From Thermoplasmata archaeon (GTDB lineage: Archaea; Thermoplasmatota; Thermoplasmata; Sysuiplasmatales; Sysuiplasmataceae), in the NCBI GenBank assembly GCA_021796175.1, contig JAJYOM010000062.1, positions 1 to 8,525 on the forward strand: a stretch of DNA of 8,525 bases, read 5' to 3'. The translations under genes were made by a program, and so were the position numbers. Of the stretch, positions 1 to 6,730 are shown piece by piece. The notes beneath the pieces are model-generated. The model was not told where the DNA came from. It ran no database searches and saw only the letters and a list, made by a program, of their open reading frames with translations. Positions within the stretch are counted from its first letter, which is position 1. Each line of letters opens with the position of its first letter.

Positions 1-31
1 GACCATTGACGACTTCGAGGCATCAATTTAA
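1..31 (+). CDS. C-terminal end of an upstream gene, possibly ribosomal protein uS2
   Basis: Reading in the second frame from position 2 gives nine residues, TIDDFEASI, then a TAA stop at 29-31. Nothing more of the gene is in the window. The suggestion of uS2 rests on two weak points. Many archaea carry rpsB directly upstream of a Memo gene, and an acidic tail ending in a DFE-type string fits my memory of archaeal uS2 C-termini. The gap to the Memo start is 38 bp with no clear TATA box, so the two genes are probably cotranscribed. The frame itself could be chance, because nine codons carry little information. Confidence 0.35.
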   Translation, partial: TIDDFEASI

Positions 32-58
32 TTCTCACTTCGTCGCTACGGAGTCACC

Positions 59-63
59 GGTGA
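59..63 (+). promoter_or_regulatory. Shine-Dalgarno sequence that decides the Memo start
   Basis: GGTGA at 59-63 matches the GGTGAT complement of the archaeal 16S rRNA 3' end. It lies six bases before CTG at 70. No ATG, GTG or TTG in the Memo frame lies between the in-frame TGA at 61-63 and position 223, so this site supports a CTG start at 70. Confidence 0.5.
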
Positions 64-69
64 ACTGAG

Positions 70-888
70 CTGAGGCAGCCCGCTGTAGCAGGCAGTTTCT
101 ACGAAGGCAGTTCCGACAGGCTGAGGAAGCAACTGGAGGACTGCTTTCTTTCAAGTCTTGGACCGGGAGAGCTTCCCTCCGGTGCCAACAGGGGAAGTGG
201 CAGGAGGATCAGGGGAGTTGTAGTGCCGCACGCAGGATACGTATACTCGGGCCACATTGCGGCACAGGCCTATCTGGAAATTTGGAAGGACGGCCTGCCG
301 GACGTCTTTGTTGTGATCGGGCCAAACCATTACGGCACCAGCGAGTGGGTGTCCCTGTCTACCGTGAATTTTGTCACTCCACTGGGAGCGGCGCAGGTGG
401 ACGCGGAGCTGTCGAAAAAGCTTGAAGGGGGACTTTTCGAATTCAACGATGAAGCCCAGGCCGGAGAGCATTCCATAGAAGTGCAGGTTCCTTTCCTTCA
501 GTTCCTGAACAGGGAGGTCAGGTTTGTTCCTGTGTGCATGGGCGCGCAGGATTTTGAGACAGCAAGGGACGTCGGAAAGAAGATAGGAGAGGCCATCAGG
601 GGCAGGGACGCGGTCGTGATTGCATCGAGCGATTTCTCGCATTATGTCTCACCTGATGAGGCAAGGCGGAAGGATATGATTGCAGTTGAAAGAATACTTG
701 AAAACGATCCCGAGGGCCTGTATGAGGAGGTTGTCAGAAGGGATATCAGCATGTGTGGCTACGGTCCGATAATGGCAATGATGTGCGCTGTGCACTCCCG
801 CAGTTCAAAAATGCTGGCGTACGGACATTCTGGCCAGGTGCAGAAGATGAGGGATGTGGTTGCGTACTGCGCTATAAAAATAGAATGA
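70..888 (+). CDS. Memo family protein (AmmeMemoRadiSam system protein B)
   Basis: Complete Memo-type protein of 272 residues if it starts at CTG 70, which is the usual length for archaeal members. The family has the fold of non-heme-iron class III extradiol dioxygenases. Human MEMO1 uses His49, His81, Asp189, His192 and Cys244 in the equivalent pocket, and all five have counterparts here: His54 in PHAGYVYSG, His87 in GPNHYG, Asp188 and His191 in SSDFSHY, and Cys229 in MCGYGP. The cellular role in archaea is not established, and a cytoplasmic metal or redox function is likely. The start is chosen because translation from CTG gives (M)RQPAVAGSFYEG, the standard Memo N-terminus. The GTG at 223 would remove 51 conserved residues. 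The usual archaeal partner, mevalonate kinase, does not follow. Instead a convergent gene ends 35 bp downstream. Family assignment is very secure; the start codon is less so. Confidence 0.93.
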   Translation: MRQPAVAGSFYEGSSDRLRKQLEDCFLSSLGPGELPSGANRGSGRRIRGVVVPHAGYVYSGHIAAQAYLEIWKDGLPDVFVVIGPNHYGTSEWVSLSTVNFVTPLGAAQVDAELSKKLEGGLFEFNDEAQAGEHSIEVQVPFLQFLNREVRFVPVCMGAQDFETARDVGKKIGEAIRGRDAVVIASSDFSHYVSPDEARRKDMIAVERILENDPEGLYEEVVRRDISMCGYGPIMAMMCAVHSRSSKMLAYGHSGQVQKMRDVVAYCAIKIE

Positions 889-923
889 AAGTGGTTTGTT
901 GGTGTTTGAAGGAACTGGAGATA

Positions 924-3716
924 TCACTGCTTGGGCTTGTCCTCTCCTTCCTGCCTGGTTTCCCGGCCGGTGGATCCTGAGGGTGGCTGTTCCTTCTGCT
1001 CAGGCTGCTTCTGCTCCTGCTTTCCGGAGCCCATGTGTATCTTCTTTCCGTTGTATGCTATGATTGCAATTGCGAGTGCCACCAGTGTAAGTATTCCCAT
1101 AAGGACAGAGCCAAGACTGACACCGCCGACAACATTGTAGTTCCAGAAGGGCTGGCTTACTGACAGGTGCAGACTCTGCGTGACCGTTGATGTGAACTGG
1201 ACGGAGGGGACCGACAGCGCGTAGGCCTCTATCTGGTAGTTGCCCTGGGTCATCTCCGACGGTATTGTATATGACAGAGTGCCGGAGCTGGCGGAGACTG
1301 TGTATATCTTGTAAGAAGACTGGTAGCCGGGTATCCAGACATATATGTCATAAGCGTTGGATAGCGAGCCGCCGCTCAGGCTCGTGATGCGGTAGTAAAT
1401 GCTTATCTTCTGCCCGGGCGAGTAGGTGCCCGATACATAGCTGGATGAAGAAAGCGAGAAGGAGAGCTCAAGTCCGGAAACCTGGTAGACTGTAAGAGAC
1501 TGTGTGATCACACCGCCGGATGATTTGTTAGTTGCAGTGAGATATAACGTATACTGGGAAGACGGGCTGCTTGGGATTGCAAACTTGAATGATGTTGCAG
1601 TTGTGCTGCCGGACGCCACCGTATTGCCATTACCGTCCTGTATTGTGTAGAAGTACGACGGAGAACTGAAGCCGGTCCCGATTATGCTGTAGCTGAATGT
1701 CATGACTGAGGAGGGCGAGTAGGACAGAGAGCTCGGATTGATTATCAGCAGTGCCTGGCTCACTGTGACAGATATGGTGTTGGATGCAGTGTTGCCCTGG
1801 GCATCCGATGCAGTGACATCGAGCTGCAGATTGCCGTTCATGCCGGCAGGCACCTGGAATGCAATCTTTCCATTGGAATTCGTTCCGACAGCCACAGTTG
1901 TGGAGCCGATGAATGCATCATAGGTTGCGAATGCAGGCGTCAGTGCTGTACCGTTGCTCACAAGAGACCATGTTGCTGTGAACTGCTGGCCGCCAACATA
2001 GGACGACTGCCCGGGAAACAGCATCAGAGAGTAGACAACAGGCTGCTTTACGACCTGGAATGTGAATACCGATGTGCTTGTCCACCCGTAAGCGCGTATA
2101 TTGGCAGTCACAGTGTAAGTTCCAAGAGTTGCATTGGGACCAAGCATGAACACGTACGAAGCAATGCCCTGCGCATCTGTCTGCAGATAATTGTTGCTGT
2201 AGGATGTTATCACACTGCCGGCGAAGGAAACATTGACTGATGCTGAAGCACCTGCAACAGGCGAGGTGGAGAAGATGTGCTGGCCCGCCATTGCATCAAC
2301 CTGGACTACAACCGGCTGTGAAGGATAGTAGGTGCCCTGGGCTGCGGAGACTGAGCCGAACAGCTTTGAAGCCAGAATATCAACGACCTGGCTCGCATTG
2401 TGTCCGTATGAATCAGAGGCGTACAGCGTCACCTTCACTTTGGAGGGCACGACTGTGTTCGCCGGTACAACCAGATTGAGTATGCCGCCGGAGACAATTC
2501 CGGTCAGAGACTGCCTGCCGCTTGAGGTCGAGTAGTTCATTGTATAACTTACATTAACGCCAGTCGCCGGCGCGTTATTGGAAGTGTTTGTCACCGTGTA
2601 GAATATACTGGCCGGCTCGCCGGGCAGGTAGTACACCTGGTTGGAATATGCTGAAATCACAAGCGCCTGGAAAAACAGATCCGCTGTATACAGCGAGTAG
2701 TTGTTCGAATACTCGCTTATGTTCAGATAATACTGCCCGTCAGGTACGGAGTCGTTCACATGGTAACTGCCGTTCCAGTAGCCGCCGGACAGTTTCAATC
2801 CTGCACTGCTGTAAAGAACTGCACCGTTTGAGGCGCTGACTATCGATACATTTATTGCGCCTGTGTAGGGCGAAAAGACACCCTGGAATTGCAGTGTCGT
2901 TCCCTGACCATATACATTACCTGGAACGCTGGGACTGATGGTCAGTGTGGGCGATATGAGGTAGTATACGCCGTGCCCGATCACAGGGTAATTCTTTGTC
3001 GACCCTGCCGGACTGCCGCCGAATTCGACTGTCAGGTTGTACTGGCCGGTCTGGTAGCCGATGAAGCCTGAATAGAAAGACACTGTTGATACACCAAAGT
3101 CATTCGGCACAGTGAAGCCTGAAACAAAGGAATTCTGTGTCGTGTTCGCCATGCCGGAATAAATGACCTCATAGAGGCCGGCACTGGTGTTTCCCGACAT
3201 CGGGTTGCCAAACTGGTCCAGTGCTACGATGCTTGCGTACACATAGCTGTACTGCAGGTAGTAAGAGTTTGGTGTACTGTAACCGGAGAGTGTCATATGG
3301 ACACTGGCAGTGTATACAGGGTACGAAATTGTGAAGGATGCGTTTGAAACAGGCACACCGGCGACATCAAGCTGCAGTTTGTAGTTGCCCGGATTGTAGT
3401 TGGTGAGATCAAAGAAGTTGAAGTTGCTGACTACCCAGGACTGGTAAACACCGGCGCTTGATGTTGTGACTGTGGTTGAAGTAAGCGTGCTGTTGGTCGC
3501 AGTGTCGATAAACAGGATGGTCACGGCTTCTGAGGGTGTGCTGGTATAAACGGAAAAGAACAGCGCACCGTCCACAGTAAACCTGTTCTGTGCATTACCA
3601 AACGCATTGTTTGTCGTTATCGTGTTCGGTGCAGCGGCTGCACCAGGCGCAGCCAGGAGAGCCATTGCGCCCGATAGCATTACGATTGCCACCAATATAA
3701 TCGGTACGATTTTCAT
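924..3716 (-). CDS. Large membrane-anchored surface protein with Ig/MG2-like repeats
   Basis: A 930-residue predicted cell-surface protein of unknown specific function. Residues 1-29 form a signal peptide (MKIVP, then a hydrophobic core, then an Ala-rich end). About 830 residues follow that are rich in Ser, Thr, Tyr, Asn and Gly, contain no cysteine and have few charges. A single membrane helix lies near 864-888, followed by a Lys/Gln/Glu-rich cytoplasmic tail of about 41 residues. The ectodomain is built of beta-sandwich-like units. Motifs of the type Y-x-P-G-x-x, followed by alternating hydrophobic residues, recur near 363, 463, 573, 666 and 765, with a weaker one near 269. They resemble macroglobulin MG2 or Ig-like domains. 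At least 15 N-x-S/T sequons suggest N-glycosylation. The ATG at 3716 has GTGAT at 3724-3720 as Shine-Dalgarno and precedes the signal peptide directly. An S-layer-associated, adhesive or protease-inhibitor-like role is possible; no enzymatic motif is seen. Confidence 0.85.
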   Translation of the reverse strand: MKIVPIILVAIVMLSGAMALLAAPGAAAAPNTITTNNAFGNAQNRFTVDGALFFSVYTSTPSEAVTILFIDTATNSTLTSTTVTTSSAGVYQSWVVSNFNFFDLTNYNPGNYKLQLDVAGVPVSNASFTISYPVYTASVHMTLSGYSTPNSYYLQYSYVYASIVALDQFGNPMSGNTSAGLYEVIYSGMANTTQNSFVSGFTVPNDFGVSTVSFYSGFIGYQTGQYNLTVEFGGSPAGSTKNYPVIGHGVYYLISPTLTISPSVPGNVYGQGTTLQFQGVFSPYTGAINVSIVSASNGAVLYSSAGLKLSGGYWNGSYHVNDSVPDGQYYLNISEYSNNYSLYTADLFFQALVISAYSNQVYYLPGEPASIFYTVTNTSNNAPATGVNVSYTMNYSTSSGRQSLTGIVSGGILNLVVPANTVVPSKVKVTLYASDSYGHNASQVVDILASKLFGSVSAAQGTYYPSQPVVVQVDAMAGQHIFSTSPVAGASASVNVSFAGSVITSYSNNYLQTDAQGIASYVFMLGPNATLGTYTVTANIRAYGWTSTSVFTFQVVKQPVVYSLMLFPGQSSYVGGQQFTATWSLVSNGTALTPAFATYDAFIGSTTVAVGTNSNGKIAFQVPAGMNGNLQLDVTASDAQGNTASNTISVTVSQALLIINPSSLSYSPSSVMTFSYSIIGTGFSSPSYFYTIQDGNGNTVASGSTTATSFKFAIPSSPSSQYTLYLTATNKSSGGVITQSLTVYQVSGLELSFSLSSSSYVSGTYSPGQKISIYYRITSLSGGSLSNAYDIYVWIPGYQSSYKIYTVSASSGTLSYTIPSEMTQGNYQIEAYALSVPSVQFTSTVTQSLHLSVSQPFWNYNVVGGVSLGSVLMGILTLVALAIAIIAYNGKKIHMGSGKQEQKQPEQKEQPPSGSTGRETRQEGEDKPKQ

Positions 3717-3718
3717 TT

Positions 3719-3726
3719 GATCACTC
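3719..3726 (-). promoter_or_regulatory. Shine-Dalgarno sequence of the surface-protein gene
   Basis: On the minus strand GAGTGATC precedes ATG by two bases. The core GTGAT matches the 3' part of the archaeal GGAGGTGAT consensus, so the short spacing is normal. It supports the ATG at 3716. Confidence 0.5.
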
Positions 3727-3761
3727 GTTGATTAAGTTCGGGGACATTTTCTTGGAACGAA

Positions 3762-3770
3762 TTTAATAAA
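3762..3770 (-). promoter_or_regulatory. TATA box in the divergent intergenic region
   Basis: The minus strand reads TTTATTAAA, a good archaeal TATA box. Transcription would start about 25 bases on, near 3740, giving a leader of roughly 24 bases that just includes the Shine-Dalgarno site of the surface-protein gene. The plus strand reads TTTAATAAA at the same place, so the element is almost symmetric and might also serve the aminotransferase gene at 3886. A second AT-rich block, GCATAAAAAAATC at 3775-3787, is an alternative TATA element for the plus strand. Confidence 0.5.
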
Positions 3771-3885
3771 CTTTGCATAAAAAAATCAGAAAGAGCAATG
3801 GAAGGTATGCACATACTCGCAGCGGGAAGGATTAGTTTCTTGTGCGACCGCTGCATTAGCAGGACAGCGAAAGGGAAAACAGCAC

Positions 3886-5253
3886 ATGATAGTGGACGCG
3901 GAAAAGAAACTGTCTCGCCAGCTCAGATTATTCAGGAAGAGAACAGCCGCGTCAAGGGAGGCATGGGGCAGGGGAAGGAGGTTCCTGCCCGGAGGGGTGA
4001 GCGGAGAGGATTTCTTTTTCAGGCCATATCCCGTCCAGATAGAACATGCATCCGGTGCGATGATTTTCGATTTCGACAGGAATGCGTACATTGACTACAA
4101 CATGGCATCCGGCTCCCTGATACTTGGCCACGGCAACAAGAGTGTCCATCAGGCGATTGAGGATACGATGGATACATACGGCACGAGCGTCGCGGGAGTT
4201 CCCAATCCGCTTGAGCTGCAGCTGGCGACAGAAATTTCTGACATGGTCAGGTCTGCGGAGAGAGTCAGATTCACGTCCAGCGGTACGGAGGCCAACATGC
4301 TGGCAGTCAGACTGGCTATGGCCAGGGGAAAGAGAAGCAAGGTGGGCAAGTTCGAGGGATATTATCACGGCTCTTTCGACTACGGTCTTATCAGCAGCAG
4401 CACGCCCAGGGGAGAATGGGGACCGGTCGGCAGCCCTTATCCTTATTCCGGTTCAAGGGATGTGAAGGAGCACTCACTCTACAGTACAGTGGTCATGCCG
4501 TTCAACAGGCTCGATGAAACTTCATCCCTGATCAGGAGAAACAGAAGAGAGCTGGCATGTGTGATAATGGAGCCGATGGGCAGCGGCTGCAGACCGGCGG
4601 GAAGGGAGTTCATCAGGGGGGTGCGGGAGGTTACGGAAAAATACGACATACCGCTGATCCTGGATGAAATAACGACCGGTTTCAGGATAGGCCTCGGGGG
4701 TGCGCAGGAGAAGTACGGGATAACGCCGGACTTGACCACCCTAGGAAAGATACTTGGCGGCGGATTGCCGGTTGGGGCAGTCGCGGGACTCAAAGAGCAT
4801 ATGGAACTCCTCGTGCCGGAAAGGAAGGAGGGTGAGGGAGTATATCACGCGGGCACTTACAACGGGAACAGCTTCGCAATGGCTGCCGGGCTGGCAACGC
4901 TTCACCAGCTGAGGAAAGGGGGCGTCTACATCTACCTTGACAAGATAGCCCAGACAATAAAGAAGGAAATCGACGGCCTGGAGCAGACCTATGGCCTCAG
5001 GGCGCAGGTGCTTGGAATGTCATCCATGATAAACGTTGTTTTCACAAGAGGGAAGATACTGAACTACAGGGACATGTTCAAATCAGACAGCAGGGCCAGG
5101 ATGCTGTTCGATTTCTGCCTTGTGAACAGGGGCATATTCCTCTTTCCCGGACGCCCGGCCTATATTTCAACATCCATCACGAAGCCCGACCTTGCAAAGA
5201 CGCTGGAAACAATAGAATCGTCATTCGACTATATGGCCTCTTCCGCAGCGTGA
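3886..5253 (+). CDS. Class III PLP aminotransferase, glutamate-1-semialdehyde aminomutase-like
   Basis: A 455-residue fold-type I PLP enzyme of the class III aminotransferase family, closest in style to glutamate-1-semialdehyde 2,1-aminomutase (GSAM). Visible landmarks are the N-terminal FLPGGVSGEDFFF segment, DFDRNAYIDY, the phosphate-binding SSGTEAN around 131-137, YYHGSFDYG, LDEITTGFR with Asp260 for the pyridine nitrogen, TLGKILGGGLPVG with the PLP lysine Lys288, and HAGTYNGNSFAMAAG. True GSAM has a C-terminal P-S-x-F-E-A-x-F type segment whose Glu lines the active site. Here the equivalent region reads FPGRPAYIS (420-428) and lacks that Glu. The EPVAGN-type segment is also changed to EPMGSG. 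A different amino-group donor or substrate is therefore likely, and I do not call it hemL. ATG 3886 is the only ATG start available in the frame; its Shine-Dalgarno is weak. It is monocistronic, with no haem genes nearby, and converges with the next aminotransferase. Confidence 0.85.
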   Translation: MIVDAEKKLSRQLRLFRKRTAASREAWGRGRRFLPGGVSGEDFFFRPYPVQIEHASGAMIFDFDRNAYIDYNMASGSLILGHGNKSVHQAIEDTMDTYGTSVAGVPNPLELQLATEISDMVRSAERVRFTSSGTEANMLAVRLAMARGKRSKVGKFEGYYHGSFDYGLISSSTPRGEWGPVGSPYPYSGSRDVKEHSLYSTVVMPFNRLDETSSLIRRNRRELACVIMEPMGSGCRPAGREFIRGVREVTEKYDIPLILDEITTGFRIGLGGAQEKYGITPDLTTLGKILGGGLPVGAVAGLKEHMELLVPERKEGEGVYHAGTYNGNSFAMAAGLATLHQLRKGGVYIYLDKIAQTIKKEIDGLEQTYGLRAQVLGMSSMINVVFTRGKILNYRDMFKSDSRARMLFDFCLVNRGIFLFPGRPAYISTSITKPDLAKTLETIESSFDYMASSAA

Positions 5254-5258
5254 AATGC

Positions 5259-5276
5259 CTGCACTTTTTACTGCAG
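5259..5276. terminator. Possible short terminator between convergent aminotransferase genes
   Basis: CTGCA at 5259-5263 and TGCAG at 5272-5276 form a five-base-pair inverted repeat around a loop containing five consecutive T residues on the plus strand. It begins six bases after the TGA of the GSAM-like gene and overlaps the end of the convergent gene. T-rich stretches terminate transcription in archaea, but this one is short, so support is weak. Confidence 0.25.
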
Positions 5277-6674
5277 AGGCGGCGAGGAAGGCTGTGCCTG
5301 ACCGGAAAGCTCATGCTCGAATTCAACCACCGCCTCTTCGAATATCTCAATACCCCTGTCCATGAATTCGCGTGAAATGACCAGCGGCGGAGAAATGCGC
5401 ATGACGTTGCCATAGATGCCGGCGGTGAGTGTCAGAAGACCCCGCTTGAAGCACTTGATCTGCAGCTGTGTTATGTCAAGCGGCTCCTTTGTCCTCCTGT
5501 CCCTGACAAACTCGACTCCGATCATCAGCCCGAGGCCCCGTACGTCGCCCATTATCTCGTGCCTTTCCTGCAGCTCGCGCAGCCTTTTCATCACATAGCT
5601 GCCAAGCGCAGCGGCCCGCCCCGGTAGTCCCGCCGAGAGTATCTCGTTTATGTGCGCAATGCCTGCGGCCATCTGTATGGCGTTGCCCCCGAATGTACTT
5701 GAGTGAGCGCCGGGCCGCCATCTTTTCATTATATCCGGCCTGGCTATGATCGCACCCAGCGGTATGCCGCCTCCAACAGCCTTGCCGGTGACAAGTATGT
5801 CGGGGACGGTGTCTGTCCATTCGCTGCTCCATATTCTGCCCGTCCTTCCCAGACCGGCCTGGACCTCGTCGCATATCAGCAATGCACTGTTCCTGTCACA
5901 GAACTTCCTGAGGTATGGAAGGAAGCCGTCGGGGGGGACGATGTAGCCGCCTTCTCCCTGAACAGGCTCCACTATGACGGCCGCGAGCGAACCGGTTGAA
6001 CCACCGAAGTTCATCATCTGATCCTCCATGAAGTGCATGCAGTACATGTCGCATGACGGGTACTCCAGCTTGAACGGACATCTGTAGCAGTAAGCGTACG
6101 GAGTGAACAGGACATTGTTCATCGGACCGAAACCGTACCTGTACTTCAGTTTGCTTGTGAAACCCAGTGCAGGGCCGATCCTGCCATGATACGCGCCGTA
6201 GAACGAAATGAATTCGAACTTCTTTGTGAAGTATGTGGAGAGCTTGGCAGCAGCTCCTACAGCCTCAGCCCCGCTGTTTCCGAAGAAAGTGCCCTTGAGT
6301 CTTCCGGAGAATGAAATCTCTGACAGAAGCCTGGCCAGCTCTGCCTCCTTGTCGAAGTATGTGTCGTTTGCGAATGAATGCACCAGTTTCTCAGACTGTT
6401 TCTTTATCGCATCCACGACAGCCGGATTGCCCCAGCCAGCGTTCATGACTGCGATGCCCGCTGTCCAGTCTATGTAGAGGTTGCCGTCCACGTCAGCGAC
6501 TGTGGCGCCAGACGCCCTGTCTATTGTGAATGTAAATACCCTGTCGTAGGCGTGTGATACAAATTCCTTGTCAATCTTCACCACCTCCCTGCTCCTGGGT
6601 CCAGGAGGGACAACCGAAATTGATGGTGCCTTCCTTGCCCAGTCCGGAACCCAGTCCGGGAGGGGGAAATCCAT
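5268..6674 (-). CDS. Class III aminotransferase / amino acid racemase-like enzyme with a four-Cys motif
   Basis: A 468-residue PLP enzyme related to 4-aminobutyrate and ornithine aminotransferases and to the archaeal broad-specificity amino acid racemases. Landmarks, numbered from ATG 6674, are PPGPRSRE, DVDGNLYIDWTAGIAV, GNSGAEA (132-138) for phosphate binding, YGAYHGR (near 160-165), EPVQGEGG, CDEVQAGLGRTG with Asp269, VTGKAVGGGIP with the PLP lysine Lys298, and SSTFGGN (325-331). Between YHGR and EPVQGEGG lies YCYRCP, then YPSCDMYC, giving C-x2-C-x8-C-x3-C (Cys196, 199, 208, 212). This could bind zinc or an Fe-S cluster. The reading frame stays open to an ATG at 6836, deep inside the Fe-S gene, so that start is rejected. 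ATG 6674 places the start about 22 residues before PGPRSRE, as is usual. A TTG at 6734 that overlaps the upstream stop (TTGA) is the alternative. It is cotranscribed with the Fe-S gene. Transaminase versus racemase cannot be decided from sequence. Confidence 0.86.
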   Translation of the reverse strand: MDFPLPDWVPDWARKAPSISVVPPGPRSREVVKIDKEFVSHAYDRVFTFTIDRASGATVADVDGNLYIDWTAGIAVMNAGWGNPAVVDAIKKQSEKLVHSFANDTYFDKEAELARLLSEISFSGRLKGTFFGNSGAEAVGAAAKLSTYFTKKFEFISFYGAYHGRIGPALGFTSKLKYRYGFGPMNNVLFTPYAYCYRCPFKLEYPSCDMYCMHFMEDQMMNFGGSTGSLAAVIVEPVQGEGGYIVPPDGFLPYLRKFCDRNSALLICDEVQAGLGRTGRIWSSEWTDTVPDILVTGKAVGGGIPLGAIIARPDIMKRWRPGAHSSTFGGNAIQMAAGIAHINEILSAGLPGRAAALGSYVMKRLRELQERHEIMGDVRGLGLMIGVEFVRDRRTKEPLDITQLQIKCFKRGLLTLTAGIYGNVMRISPPLVISREFMDRGIEIFEEAVVEFEHELSGQAQPSSPPLQ

Positions 6675-6730
6675 TTTTGCGGCTGCGTCCTGTTCCTGGC
6701 CGCCGGGTGCCGGCGCACCTTCGGCCCGGG

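Noticed and set aside
151..642. Minus-strand open frame of 163 codons opposite Memo
   Set aside because: It is antisense to a gene with all conserved active-site residues, and its translation has no recognisable domain.
223..888. Memo starting at GTG 223 as a 221-residue protein
   Set aside because: The 51 codons upstream encode the conserved family N-terminus, so this start truncates the protein.
1738..2839. Several plus-strand open frames of 60-80 codons opposite the surface-protein gene
   Set aside because: They are antisense shadows of a long, compositionally regular coding sequence and show no family motifs.
3798..4094. Overlapping 98-residue plus-strand frame across the aminotransferase start
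   Set aside because: It overlaps the well-supported PLP enzyme in another frame, is Arg/Lys-rich without a recognisable domain and has no good ribosome-binding site.
3886..5253. Naming the enzyme hemL
   Set aside because: The C-terminal Glu-containing segment of true glutamate-1-semialdehyde aminomutases is absent and no haem genes are nearby.
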